The notes: generated from the sequence alone by a model not told the origin. Counted from the first letter of the stretch, positions 1 through 15,000 are shown. The stretch is 64,000 nt of DNA from Timema cristinae (GCA_039000515.1 JBCFYV010000001.1:12129928-12193927), one strand, 5' to 3'. Numbers and translations: made by a program.

Positions 1-80
1 CCGGCGAGTGGAAGAAGGTGGTACAGGACTCCAGGTCTCAGAACGCGAAACTCAAAGACGCGCTTGATAAGACCAAGAAG
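1..80 (+). CDS. Msp300: Nesprin-like exon 1 (5' partial)
   Basis: The window opens inside this exon. Reading from base 3 gives 26 codons beginning [20 protein letters not shown] and ending in a complete Lys codon. The donor AAG|GTTAGA follows at 81. The charged helical sequence fits the end of a spectrin repeat. The frame is set by joining in phase 0 to the next exon ([12 protein letters not shown]). The true 5' boundary is outside the window. Confidence 0.65.
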
Positions 81-3000
81 GTTAGAGACTTTATTTTGTC
101 AAGAGGCCCCAGTCTAGAATGGAGATCATGTTGTAGGGGTGTGCAAAGCTCTTAAAACTTAGACATGGCTTTGAAAAAAAATTTTCTTTGACAAAAAAAT
201 AAAGCTTCGCCAGTAAATATATTTGTAGCAAAAATACAAACTTTATGTTCTATTGTCATTCTGAGTGGTTATGTTCATTACAAACTAATATCAATATGAA
301 AACATCTGACATAATATAATTTCATATTGTGATGGTAGCTTGAGCCATCAGAATAGAATGAAATCTTAATTATTTATGCAATTAATTATTTCTTAAGTGA
401 TTTTCATGTATAATGTATAGAGAATAAGCACAATATAATATTAATTCAAGTATGAAACAAACATTTAATAAAAATATTAGACTTTGATTTGACAGAGAAT
501 ATTTCAAGATTATAGAGTTAATTTAAAAAAAAAAGTTTCTAGACACCAATTACCTAGACCTTCACTTTTTCTCTGCATCTCTCATGTTGATTTGTTGAAC
601 CAATCAATTCGTTTTGAACTATTTAAAATAAGGTAGAGATGCAACACTCAGATTCCTCAAATCTTCTGCTATTCAAGAGATTCAATATTCGTAAAAATCT
701 CAAAATGTTATCGTGAATACAATGAAGACTGTGACTTGATATAACAATTTTAAGCAATTGGTAAAAGGAATTATATTGACTTATGTAGTTGGGAGAGTAA
801 CAAAATAATAAAAAAGGACAACATTCTATTCATATAGTTAGCTTAGTAAAAAAAAAAAAATGTGGCAGACAAAATGGCATTTATCTGTCACACCAAGTCT
901 CACACAAATTTTTTCCCTTATTAGATTTTAAATATTTTCACTTTAAAAAAAATTGCACATTTTTAAGGATTTAAAAATTAGTTTGGATTCAAGATTCAAA
1001 AGAAAACTTAAGATTTGTATTCGAGAAATATAAGATTCAATTAATCTCTAAAATAAAGCGATTTTTAAAATTCTACCTTACATTTGTTTGAAAAGTTATG
1101 GATTATAAAATTTCAAAAACAAATATTTCTTAGTTGATTATTTTTATAAAGGGCTACGAAGTAGTTAAGCAATATATTATATGTATAATATATTTGATGG
1201 AGCACTTATTTGAATACAATTCTGATAGTTTAGTGGTCATTTCCTCGCTAGAGATCTCTAGGTCTTGGGCTCGATCCTCATTGCTTCTAAAATTTATATA
1301 AGAAACATTGGGTCTGTAACGAGGTCACACTCAGCCTCGTGAGGACAATAAAGAGCTACTTGAATAAATAATTAGTGGCTCTGGTCAAGAAAATGGAGAT
1401 TAACTGTCGGAGGTCTTATGCTGACTACATGACATCCTCTATCCTTATATGTTGGCACTATCATCCTTAACAGTAGTGGCCGCTTAGCCAGTATTGCTCC
1501 CTTGTGGGTTCACACCTTGGAGTGAAAACAAATTAGTCGAATGTTCTGTAACAGGTGCTAGAGGGTGTTCAAGAATTCACATCCTGGCTCTGCAAGATGG
1601 AAACGGAGATACCAACCTCAGTCGACGTGACTTCTTCCGCAGAACTGTTTCAGCTGAAGGCCAAGTACCAACTGATAAAAGACAAAGTGGACCACAGGAC
1701 AGATCAGTTCCGTGACCTTAATGAGAAGGGTAAATAAACGGTTCTTAGTTTAAAGTCCTTTCTTTTTCTATAAGGTAAATCAATTTTCAGCCATACCTGC
1801 TAGCCTAGATCCTAACTAACCAGGATATTCGGGGTTTACTGTAATAAAAAAAAGTACTCTATTCTGAATAATGCCATTTTGTTTGGATACCAAAACTTTG
1901 GACGTTAAGAAAAATATCAAAAAGTGCGATACTAAGATTGAGTCTTTCAACAACAATAAGAATCGATGGTATTGAGGAATCAAATAATAAAATTTGACAT
2001 CACTTAAGATTACTCTCAAACTAAAAAATAAAATTATCACTGTATACTAATATATATAATATTTAGCACCACGTCTTACTACCCGTTCGGGTTATACGCT
2101 TTAAGTACTAATTACGCTAATGGATTAGGAATTGGGAAGATTTAATTAGAGGAAGTGAACCCGCATTTGCGTGGAGGGAGAGTGGAAAACCATTTAGGAA
2201 AAACCACCCCCAGTTCACCCGACCGAGATTCGAACCTCGATCTCCCCGTCCTCAGCAGTCGAGCTCAACACGACAAGCGCGTTAGCCAACTACGCCACCG
2301 AGGTGGGTTTATCACTGTAGTTTTCTGAATTCCTCAAAAGTGAAATTTGGAGCAGTACATTAGATTTTTTTGTTTTAAAATATATGTTTTTCATTTATTG
2401 AATTTAAAAATAAATAAAGGTTAAAACGGTTTCACTGGTTTCTACAATCCACTGTCTTCTATTGGGGTCTCCAGGTTACTGCAATTCAACTTGACCCCTG
2501 GTTCGAGCTATTACTCCTTAGGCTAGGTGTTACATGGGGGGTGAGATGGGCTCTTAAGATGTACAAACTTGGCATTAGTTAAATGTTTAAGAGTATTTCA
2601 CATTAGATTTTGATTGCTTCCATTTTGAGAAACTATGCTAGTGGCTTAGCTCTCTGGTAATGCATATTTGGCTATTTGTGGGCTCTAATATACTCTCGTG
2701 GCTAATTTAGGAACTTACAATCAGGATATTGCAGATATATCCATTTAATCCTTAGCAGAAGATTAAAATGATATTACACAGGATCTTAAATCACTCTAGT
2801 TCTGCGGTATGGTCCTCTATTACACCATTGAGAGCCTTTATGTTCCCTCCAGGGAATGACCTGCTCCTTAGCACCGAGGGCAGTTCTGTCCAAGAACTAG
2901 CGAGGAAGTTCACCCAATTGAACGCCAAGTGGACTGAGGTCACTGACACCATCTATGACAAGTACAAGGTGCTGAAGGAGGCGTCACATCAGTACGGGGA

Positions 3001-6000
3001 GTTCAGAGGTATGTGGCTGTCTGCATGCTAAGCTTGATAATGGCGGAGGAATAGTTCAATTAGTTCCTGGGCTTTGAACCCATCGTCACTGTCTTCTTAA
3101 TGTTGATCCTTAATGTTTCCTGTTTTGTGTTTTTTTTTTTCTACGTTGGTTTGGCCATGGCCCGAAATGGTCTTTTTCGAATGTGTGAGAGCTGTTTTCT
3201 ACCCAAACATTGTTTAAGTTCCCTCTGAACTCTATCGGTAAAGATACTGCTATCCAAGTGCATGACTTGTGTTTTATCTGAACATTGTTTCAGTCCCTCT
3301 GAACGCGAGTAGTAAAGGTACTCCTGTACAAGTGTTGTGTTTTGTTCCAGCGCTGGTGGCTCAGGAGATGGACTGGCTCGACAAACTGGAGAAGAAACTA
3401 CGCAAGTCACCCAAGTCGGCCGCGGACGCGGAGGAAATCTCTGAGGAGTTGGACGTGAGTTCTTGCGGAACTCCCCTCACTATCTAACTTACTTCACTCT
3501 CCCTCTCTCTTTAGCTTACCTCACTCCCCTCTCTCTTTCACTCTCTGAACAACAGAATATAATCATACTTTGCAACACTGGTGTTGTTTATATAAAACTT
3601 ACCCGCCTCAGTGGCATAGTTAGCTAACGTGCTGGTTCACACGGTTCAAATCTTGGTTGGGTAGATGAGTTTTTTCTAAACGATTTTCCACCCGGCCTCC
3701 ATGCAAATGTGGGTTCACTTCTTCTAAATTCAACCTTCTCAATCCCTAACCCATTAGAGTAATTAGTACTTAAGCATATAACCCGAACGGGTAGCAAGAC
3801 GCGGTGCTAAATAATATATAAGCTACAACTTTAGGTTGAATCACTTTGTTAAAACTATATTTTTTTCTGGATACCGAATACAGTTTTTGTACTAACAAGT
3901 TCACCAGACAACAATTTTGTAATTTAGTATTAATATATTTAAACTTAAAATTTTTCGTTTTTTAACAGTCATACTTAAAATTGCATTTTTATCAAAAATT
4001 TTAATTCGTGCCTGAGAATTGATATTGCACACCTTTGCTTTGAACTTCAATGCTTTAGCTTTTATTTAGCGCACCACTCATCTCACTATCCGTTGGGGAT
4101 ATTACTGACGCTCTTTGATTAATATTCGCCAACAGGCAGTGGCAGCATGGTTTAAGACATTAGTATCACAATAGACTGAACTGCCACTTAAGGGTAGATC
4201 AGGGTTTGAATTCCTGTTGGTTTTACTGAGGGTGGTTTTCTGCTATCTCCTCACACAAATGCAGGTACACTACGTCTAAACACAAACTGTCCTCATCCCT
4301 AACACTTTAATGTAATTAGTACATCTCACCTGAATGGTCTAAGCCCTAAGGAGTCAATCTCATATTAGATTGGTCTGCTGATGATGGAGAATTTGGGTTT
4401 TGAATCATCGTCGGATCAACCGAAGAGGGTTCTCCTTTAATTGTTTCCCACTTTCCTTCCACGCGAATCTGGGCTCACTTTCTTTCAAATGCTTCCTTCC
4501 TCATCCCTACTCCATTAAAGGGATTATCTCGCATGCATATAGCCTGAGCTGGTTGTAAGACACGACGGCGATAAAAAGCGAAACAACAAAACAAGGAATG
4601 CCCACAGGGTCTGGAGAACTACATCGGAACCATCCAGAATCCAGACTGAGCAAGATCCAGGAGATTGGCCGTAAGCTGGTGGATGACGTAATCATGCCCA
4701 TGCCCATGACCATACAGACGGACGTGGAGAGCATCACCCAGCGCTGGAGTCACCTCAGTCAGCAGGTGAGGGGGGGGGGTTCATACCAGGAGTGGGGCAG
4801 CATGGGCTGACGACTGGCTGGCTTGCTTGACTCTCAGTGAATGACATTACTCCACCGACAATCTGCCTCTTAGGGACTTACAATAGTGGCTAACCTAGGT
4901 GAACAGCATGAGGATGGTGAATTATACTGTATCTTATTTCTTATTCGCCTGGAGAGACATTGGGAAATCACAGCATGTGCCAAATACTTCATATTAGCTA
5001 CTAGACAAAACTAATTTAATGATATCCTCATTTTCTTTTTAACAGGAAATATTTGATGTAGCTTAGCCCACTGGAAACTGGTATTTGAACAAATTAAATT
5101 GATCAAAATAATTGAATTCATTATTCTTAATAGAAATATTAAGAATGAATAGTTCTTTGAACCCTGAATTAACGCGTTTGTCGTGTTGAGCTCGACTGCC
5201 GAGGACGGGGAGATCGAGGTTCGAATCTCGGTCGGCTGAACTGGGGGGGGGGTTTCCTAAATGGTTTTCCACTCTCCCTCCACGCAAATGCGAGTTCACT
5301 TCCTCTAATTCAACCTTCCCAATTCCTAATCCATTAGCATAATTAGTACTTAAAGCGTATAACTCGAACGGGTAGTAAGATGCGGTGCTAAATATTATTA
5401 TTATTATTACTATTGAACCCTGAAGTCCTCTAATACTTTGAATCCCTAAAGATATTGCCAATTTAAGAATCGGTTTTGAGATAATTTTTATTTTCTTATT
5501 AATATTGAATTCTAATGATTTTAAAACATTAATAATGCTTGTTGGTTGTCCATCCCCAACATAAGTATAGGATGAACTCAACAACCAGACCCCAGACCAT
5601 CAATTTAACACTAAATGAATTTATGAATGTTATAATAAATTAACTATAACAACAACAAAAAATTAAGAAATTAGTTACTATTTTTATTTCGTCTTAATGT
5701 TCATAATCCATCCCGAGCTTGAAATTCTTGGTTCACAGGTGAAATAAACACTCACATTCGTAAAATAGTGGAATACACCCAACTTTATTTAACACTATAT
5801 TTGAAGCTATTTAAATGTATAAATTTGTCCAGGACTGTATTATTATTGTTTCGATAAATTAGCTACTAACCAGGATATTTGGTGGCCACTAATTGAAGAG
5901 AGAGATTCTGCTAATTAAATCTTCCTGCCGGCTCATTACAGTTTACCTGAACTAAGTTCTCTTGACATCCTGAAGAGAACAGAAGCGCTATCTGAACTTG

Positions 6001-9000
6001 TCTGGATGCTAATGACATGCAACACTAATTAGTAACTCACTAACTTTAGCGGTTTTATGAAGCCAACCTAAGTCTCTGGTCTACCGGCAGGGTGTTCAAA
6101 CTTCCAGTATTGTTTCAAGGGTATGGTCCATCTTGTTTTGATAACATTAACAATCTAATACAAGAGTACTTACCTGACTTAATCTAGGAGACTGCAGATG
6201 GTGCTCATATCTTGGTTCCTTTAAATTATATAGTTTGTCACTCATGGGCGACATACTGACACTAAAGCTTACTTTTGGACTGAACGAAGTGTTATCAGGA
6301 ATGTTTTTATTTATTAAGTGTGTAAGTTGAACTGGGCATGGCTGTATATGATGGCTGTACAATTCCTCTATAAATATAGTTGTATGATGACTGTACGATG
6401 GTTTCGATAAACACTTTTACAACCTATTAATAGGGTGATGTGGGGATTGGACTTCTATGCAAGTGAATCATTTAAAACAAGTTATTAGCATGCCTATCAA
6501 ACTGCATGTTAGGTGATATCATTTACTTTATATATTTTATACTAAACTTTTAAAATCAACTACATTTTATTCAAACTATTTCTCCATCAAATTTAAGTTT
6601 GTGATTGGAATTGTTATTAAATCTTATTGCCGGAGTGGTCGATGTACTCTTCTGTGTCACTTTTATTCTCTTGTCAAGATGTGATTTTTTTTTGTTAATG
6701 TTGAGGAGGTGTGTGAACCTATTCATTTTACTCGCATATTAAATAGTTTACATAATTTTGAAAAATATAGAAAAATAATGGGGCATGGGGGAGGGGTGTG
6801 AATATTCAGGTTTCTCCCACACCTGGGAAACAGGGAAGAACAAGGTAATTTCGCACAATCTATTAAATACTGGAATATTTGTTAATTTGGGGCATTTAAC
6901 TGAAAGTTTAAAACAGGTATAGTATGTCTTTGAACAGATGAAAAAGTAACCTTACAAATTAAGTGCGCTGGCTCAAACATATCTTAATACTACATTAATG
7001 AGGGTTTCGAATTGATTGAAGAGGTATTCTCCATCAATCTTTAATCATTCTGTATTCAATAAGTTACATGACTTCATCACACTTAGTCAGTTTTATAAGA
7101 AATAACTTTTTTTTTTCTGATCTGCTCTGGAAAACACAGGGAAAATTGGTAGTAAGAAAATTGTGTCAAACCTGACATTAAAATATCTTTTAGGAAGAAT
7201 GTCAAACAATCTAGTGACATATTCCTTTTTCTAACTTCTTACAACACGCTCACATTTATTTTAATATCTAACTACCCGCCTCGGTGGCGTAGTTGGCTAA
7301 CACGCTTGTCGTGTTGAGCTGCTCGACTGCTGAGGACGGGAGATCGAGGTTTCGAATCTCGGTCGGGTGAACTGGGGGGGGTGTTCCTAAATGGTTTTCC
7401 ACTCTCCCTCCACGCAAATGCGGGTTCACTTCCTCTAATTCAACCTTCCTAATTCCTAATCCATTAGAGTAATTAGTACTTAGAGCGTATAACCCGAACG
7501 GGTAGTAAGACACGGTGCTAATATTATAATATCTAGCAAACTAGTGTGAAATTAATTTATCTTACGGATTCTTAAATGGCCTGGTTAGGGTTGCAGAATA
7601 CATGCACTAACTAGCCTTGCGCTCTGGAAAAAACAACACAGAATGTTGAACTGCTTCATCTAATATGTTTTAATTATTAACAGGTGGCCTGGTGGTCTAG
7701 GGGTAAGGTGTCAGACTTCTGTGCTGGGGTTCCGGAGTGCAATCCTCGGTTCCCGACAGAGATTATCTGATTGCCAAACCCTTCCTTCACCTCTACAAGA
7801 CGTGTATTAATCACAACTTGTGAATGTGGGGAATGCCAGGCCTCCACGTGGTTCGGATCCCACGTTAAACTGTAGGTCCTTCATTTCATCTCACAATCAC
7901 CCTACCATCGCACATTAGTGTAAGTGCTATAACCTGAATGATAGTAAGATGCAGTGATAATAATAATAATAATAATAATTAATATGGAAGAAGATCCACC
8001 ATTTTGTGTAAGATACTAAGGACTAATATATATGTAGGCCTTGTAAATCTCCCCTTATTTCAATATAGATTAGATTTAGCCATTGTTTCACCTATTTCAG
8101 GGGTGGGTGAGGCTTTGAAAAAAAAATGGTGGATTTGTCAAGTAAATTGTGAATTGGTCAACAAAATTGGACAGTTAAAAAAGTAATTTATATTCAATTA
8201 ATGCCATTGTGAGGTGTTAAGTACCCTTCATTTAATTTGAAAGTAATCAAGCTTACCTTGCATTATTCCACTATGGTGTGACTTATAAGAAATGGTCATA
8301 GTGTAATCTGTCAAGGTAAGACTGATACTTTTCAGGGTGAACTGAGCGTAATTTACAAACTAATATGTTTATTATAAATATGAAGAAATTGAATTGAATG
8401 TTTATCAGCTTAGAATTAAATATTACAAACGATTGTATAATAAAAAAATTTCTAACTGATTTTAATGCATAAAGATCTATAAATAAGCACAATGTAACAT
8501 TTTTAAAGTATCAAACAATTAATAAAAATGACAAACTTCGACGACCTACTTTATTTTAAAACTTGGCTACAGCAAAACTCCAATATTAACGTTGGGTTCA
8601 CACTCCTCGTCTTTGTCCTAGTCTATAAAGAATACAAAATAAACCACTCCACACAATAAAATCCCCCACCTTATTAAAACACTTTCTGTCCAGTCGCTTG
8701 TCCCCCCCCAAGCATCATCCTCGGTGCCTGAATGTTTGTGTCTTGTTGTCTGATCAAGTTATGCCGAAGGAAGGAAACGCCCAGCTTTTTGTTGCATCTT
8801 GCTTTGTAGGCTAAAGATCGCACGGTTTTGCTTGAGGGTTCTATCCAAGAGGCCCAGAAGTCTGAGAGCCATATTCTGGACGTCCAGCAATGGGTAACTC
8901 ATGTAGACGCACTACTAACTGCACGGGTAGACAACGACCTCACTGCGGACGATTTGCCAGACGACGACCAGGTACAGTTTCTTTGGGTGCATCTCTTGCA

Positions 9001-12000
9001 CCTATCAAGGTGCTTGAAATACGGTAGCCTCTGGATATTCCCAGGTAGGGGTACATCTGTTGCACAACCTTTTACACCGGATGAATTATGCATGTTTGAA
9101 AGAACAAAACAACGATTATAAGTAAAAACAAAAGCCAACTGAAAGGAAATGATAGTTTTTTCTTACTTTTATTAATTCGTAGACTCCATTACCCTGAAAC
9201 TCAGCAAGTTTATTTTGATTGATTACACTATGGTAAAGTTTATAAAATCGGGCTATTGTTATCAGTCGAGGTAAGGTAATGGAGGTTACATATAAAGGGG
9301 AAAGTCGAAATTTTAACTCAAATTGATACCCACTTCAGTGGCCGCATGGTCTAAGGCGTCACTCTTGCAGTAAACTAGACTCCTGATGACGGATAGATCA
9401 AGGTTCGAATCTCGATCAGGTGTCCCGAGTTGTTTTTTCCAAAATGGTTTTCCACGCTCTTTGCACACAAATGTGGGTGCACTTCCTCTAAATATAACCT
9501 TCCTAACCTCTAAAACTATAAGTGTAATTAATACACAGCCGTAAAACCACGGGTTGTAAAACGCTTTGCTAATAAACTCAAATTGAGATATTGGTGCCAT
9601 CTGTTATATTAATAACACACTTTAGATATGGTTAAAATAGGTCTGTCATTTTTAAATTAATGAAAGAGAAAGTATTTGCTGGTTTCGGAGTTTGAAATAT
9701 AAAGGTCATTGTCATGGAAAATGTATGTAATGGCTTTCCTGTAGCCTTCTTATGTTTATTATATTCATAAAATTATACTTTATATTTGTAATTTATTCAT
9801 ATGTAAAAAGTTATTTCTATACTTATAAACACATTTCAGGTATTTCATTTTTTCGGCTATTCTGTATAATTCAAGTTTTTGATAGTTTGAGACTAGGCCG
9901 AGCCTTTGCATCTCTAGCTATTTAAGGATCCTCTGTATTTTATGTTCACTTTAAAAATGTTAAACTCCTTCCATAAAATATCAATGTAAAAATAGACAAA
10001 TTAGTTTTAGTACTAATGGACAATTAATTTTAGTACTACCTTTTATAAAAATTCAGGCTTTGGTTTTTTTTTTGGCACCTCAAAACACATTCATTCGGAA
10101 TAACATATGGCCATAATCAAAACCAGAGATTTTGATAGGTTCATTGAACATTATGATAATAAGCAAAATAACAATCTTGCACATGGCTAAGGGTGTGTGA
10201 AACTTTGAAAACTTGTACTTTTCTTTGAATATTTTCCAGCTTCAACTTTGATTAAAAGTAAAATTCTGGATTCAACAACTATTACAAACCTTACCAATAA
10301 AAATATTCAAAGTTAAAATAGACATTTATGTTCAATTTTGGTCCTGTTATGTTTATCACCAAATGTTGCGAAATAATAAGGGATGGGTCCAATCCTATAT
10401 TTTTTGGATACTAGTCTTAAATTTTCTTTTTCTTCCTCAAATCTTTAAAAATATACAATTTTAGTAAAGTAAAATATTTAAAATCGATTTAAAAAAAGGT
10501 TGTTTAGTGCTTGGTACCCCTAACAAATTCTATTTGGCTTGTCTTGTCTATTAGTCATAGATAAAAAAGTGAACACACATTTTTATTCGTCATAAACAAC
10601 AAAGCGAACACACATTTTATAGTACATTAATTATATAAATACAACTGTCCTTTTTACTGTTTTGGTCACTCTACCAACCACACAAGTTTAGATAATTCTT
10701 TTCCCAATTTGTTAAAATTGTTGTTTGAGGTCAAGGACTTAATAATTGTATTCAAGCATATCTTTTTGAGATTCCCACCAATCTCAAATCTCTTGAATAC
10801 CGCAGGATACGAGGGATTCAAGAGTTTCATACATCTTTAATATTATCTTAATTTATCAGCTTTGGTCTAAATACTACATAATCATATTTGCAATTCATAT
10901 TTTGTTAAAAGATTTAATTTTTAAAGTTAGTTTTTTTTCCAATATTAAAAATAATATATATTATTTTTCATGTTGGGGGAAACCCCCCCCCCCTCTCCCT
11001 TTTCTCTCTCTCTATATATATTTATTTATTTTTATAAAAACTTTGATTTGTCTCAAGAGATTTTTCATAACATTTTGATTTGTCTTGAGGGATTTTCATA
11101 ACATTTTATTCAACTTTTCTTTTTAAATTAAAAGAATGTTCTTTGCACACCTCTACACTAATCTACTAATAATTATGGGTTGGATCAGTATTTATATTTA
11201 CAGGAAACTACTGCAAGCCACAATACACTTATCGGATGATGTTTGCTATTTATATTGTTTAGTCCATTCACAGTAACTTTGGCATTTTACCGATGGTTGA
11301 AAAGTTTCTATATTTAGCGCTGATTTATCCGCCGGCTCAAGGAAAAGTCTGTCACTTTTGACAAGAGAGGGAAACCGATCATAGCTTTAAAATTGACAAA
11401 TTATTCTCAAGGTGATTGAGCTGAGCTTTAAAATTGACAAAATTTATTTTTGAGAGGAATTGAGTCAAGCTCAGCAGGTCTCGATCCGTTGAACATTATA
11501 ATTATAATGATATTAAAAAGGTGTGCTTATATCAGAAAATATAATTTAATATGATATGAGTCGATAAATGCCTAAGATAAATATTTAATAATGCATTAGG
11601 TACATTTTTACCATTTCAATCGATGAATTTTGAGTGTTCAGGAAAGCTCAAAGTTAACACAACAAACTGCATTAGAGATATTGGTGCAAATCCTGGAGGT
11701 CTGAATATGTTGTCTTCATGGGGTGCTAAAACAAGTTAGGTTACGAGTCCCAGATGCTAATAACCCCACTTGTGATGAGGTTTTTTTTTAAATATAAAAC
11801 TAAACATTGGAAGGAACATGAAAATAACTATCAACGAGGATGTTAGAAAATATACTAAATAGGAGAAATAAAGTTATTTTAACCTCCTTTTATAATTTTT
11901 TTTCCAGTTATTATTGAAAAAACCCAACTAATTTGAGCATGACCATTTTTATTTTATTTTTTATTTGTTCCTGTTTTGTTTGTGATGTCAGAAGAAAGGA

Positions 12001-15000
12001 AATATTTATGTGCATTTTAACTGGCATTGCCTGTAACAAATGCATATGTGCATGTGGCAATACTTTATTTGTTCTATTTAGTTTCAAAAACATGTTTTAA
12101 AGATACTTAAATAAATTAAACTTAAATTGAAAACCCAAAAAGGTTTTAAAAATATTAATTTGATATATTTTAAATAGACGTTAGTTAAAGTTTTGACACT
12201 ATTTAGGACAGAAAAAAAATCAGTCGCCGACTTTTAATATTTGAATTCAATTTGTATGTTTTCTGAATCAATTCTACACCCGTACTACTAATAATTCCAA
12301 CAATGATATCCCCCAAGTAGTTGTTCTGCAACAGCCATGTTTGATCAGAACAAACTGTACACACTCTTGATCGAATGTCATCTAACACCCATGTACTCTT
12401 GCCTGTCCCCAGAAACTGGTGGAGGAGTTTGAGATCCAGCAGAGCACGTTGAAAGAGATGGAGGAGCAGGTGAACACCTACAAGGGTGCGGGAAAACACG
12501 AGGCCGCTGCCCGCCTCCAGGAGCAAATGATACTTTTACAGGTGAGGGCGAATCTGAGCTTGCGCCCAGGTCGGGTCTAGAAATAAGATGCCCTTTTTCT
12601 CTTTCTCTCTGTCTCTCTCTCTGTCTTTCACTATTTATTTTTGTCTTCCTTCCTCTTTCTTTTTTTTCCTTTTACTCCTATATCTACTGTTTCTCTTTCT
12701 AAAACTCCTTTTTCTCTCTTTCTAAGAGATGTGTGTGACAGTGTTATTTATGCTTGAGCAATTTGTACTAATAACATTAACATTTTAATTTCTGTGGTAT
12801 TCTGTTTGCTAGGAAAATTTAAAATTTATTCAAATTAACCAAAATAAAAATTTTGGAAAAAAAAAAAAAAAATGAAAGGTTTGATACTAAAATTTTTCAA
12901 GCTTAAAGTAAAATTTTATGACTTTAGCTAAACTTGAACGTTTGAGTACTTGCCCTTTGCTAATTTTTATTAAAATTTACTCTCCTCGTCATATTTCCCT
13001 GGATTCAATTATTAAGTCTTACAAGTAGTATTAAAAGTATGAATAATAAATACAAGCCTGTATCACTATCAAGATTGTTAAGTGTTTGTGCTTTACATGA
13101 CAAACAATTATGTTGGATGTACTCGGTTTGAATCCTAGTTGGGACACGATTGGGGTAAAACAACAAGGGATCCTTTCGTTGAATATAACTTCGAAAGGGT
13201 CAGGTGGTTAGATTCGGAAAGATTGGTTTAAGCGAAAGGTATTGTCTTAGCATGCAGTCCTAAATTGTTAAATAATATTGCGAAAGACAGCGATAAGTAC
13301 TTAGTTGCGTGGCCCAGTGTAAGACAGTTTTCTTTCTGGTTTAGTAATCAAACTGAATGTTGCTCCGAGAGTCGGCAAATTACATTAAAAAAAACAACTC
13401 AATAAACACAAACACTAGTATCATTGATAAAACATGTACAAAACAAAAAAAGAAACACTGATTATACAACACATCTACAAGGTGGGTGAGATGTCTCTCC
13501 AAACCGAAGAAATACACTGGGAAGTATGCGGCCAACTGAACCTATCTACACAAGCGGTCAAATAAACATAACATTAAAAACAAAAGAGAGGGGAAACAAA
13601 ACCAATTCACCAATATGAAAACAGTTCAAGAGGCCTGACCTCTGGTGGCATTTCCAAAACAACAAAAACGGCAACAATACTTTGTAAGGTCGGAATGTAG
13701 TTCTTCAGTTGGTTTATTGCGTCTTATTAATTGTCTGTATATCCTATCCATATATTTACAATAAACAGGTATAACGAGGAAGGTAAAATCTGGACACATT
13801 TTACACAAATTATGTGTGGGGAAAGGGTGAAAACAATTTAGGAGAAAAAAAAAAAAAAAAAACCAAGCTGAACTAAACCTGATTTGGATTAGGACCTCCC
13901 TTCTAATCCATCGCAAGAGTGATGCCTTAGACTGTATAGCTACTGATGGTGTCATCATGTTAAATAGTTGGGGGTTGGTGTAAGTGCAGTCCCAGGTGCA
14001 AACAACCCCTTCTTACGTTTGTCACAGCGTCGGTTCTCCGAGGTCCAACACAAGTTCCAGCAGTTCCGTTCGCCCAGCAATCTGGAGCCTCGACTCTCCA
14101 GGGCTCTTAGGGAGCTTAGGAGTGTGGAAGAGGCCACATGCCTCCTGGAGATAGCCTCCGAGGACCCTGAGGCCATCCAAGGGCAGCTGAAGCATTGCAT
14201 GGTGGGTAGCATTAAGTGCGACGGAAGTCTTGGACGTTTAATCCTGGTGTTGTGATTAAAAAAACTTGAAAATAATTTAATTTTAATAATTTAATTTTGC
14301 TTGTTTGCCCTTGAAAATAATTTAGTTTTACTTGATTACCCTTGAAAATAATTTAATTTTACTTGATTACCCTTGAAAATAATTTAATTTTACTTGATTA
14401 CCCTTGAAAATAATTTAATTTTACTTGATTACCCTTGAAAATAATTTAATTTTACTGATTACCCTTGAAAATAATTTAATTTTACTTGATTACCCTTGAA
14501 AATAATTTAGTTTTACTTGATTACCCTTGAAAATAATTAAGTTTTACTTGATTACCCTTGAAATAATTAATTTAGTTTTTTATAAAAGTATTTAATTTTA
14601 ACCCGTATAGTTTATAAACACCTATAATACTAATTACACACTAATCTGTTAAAGGTTAAGAAGGTTGAACTTAAAGAAAATATACCCCATTTGTGTGAAT
14701 AGAGTTGAAAATCACCTAGGATCTAGTATATTTAATATATTATTTGACAGCCAATCAAAATATCTGAATAAGATTTAATAATATATTAAATTGTAATTAG
14801 TACCATTATTACTCTTTTAGTATTATCAGGCTATGTTTTACAGAGGTTCTACCGCACATTGAGTGAGATAAAGGGAGAAGTAGAGGACGTCATAAAGGCC
14901 GGTAGGAAGTTGGTGGAGGACAAAGCAGTGTCGGAGCCAGCCAAGTTCAACCTTAGGATTGACTTGCTAAAGGAACTTTATAACAAGGTAACTCTTCAAC

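Larger units (their letters stand above)
3455..4607 (+). other. Intron 4, SINE-filled
   Basis: Holds a family A SINE (3601-3810), a diverged family C SINE (4133-4350) and a third, more degraded copy (4345-4573) that ends about 35 bases before exon 5. The final 40 bases before exon 5 are purine-rich. Confidence 0.6.
4766..8809 (+). other. Intron 5
   Basis: Four kilobases of AT-rich intron with two family A SINEs (5170, 7273), a family B SINE (7683), a dispersed repeat (about 6790-7160) related to 29055-29483, a short hairpin element (8252-8320), and a repeat (about 8340-8550) shared with 240-500. No exon recognised. Confidence 0.6.
8972..12412 (+). other. Intron 6
   Basis: Contains a family C SINE with clear target-site duplications (9315-9586) and a dispersed repeat (10390-10820). 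The rest is AT-rich sequence with homopolymers and a C-run at 10985. Nothing else supported. Confidence 0.6.

Noticed and set aside
5063..5584. Reverse-strand open frame of 173 residues
   Set aside because: It crosses a family A SINE in antisense ([14 protein letters not shown] is the reversed SINE tail), so it is a repeat artefact, as is the frame at 7268-7513.
7273..7360. tRNA genes at the SINE heads
   Set aside because: A- and B-box-like text is present, but stems are decayed and each is joined to the same SINE body with target duplications.
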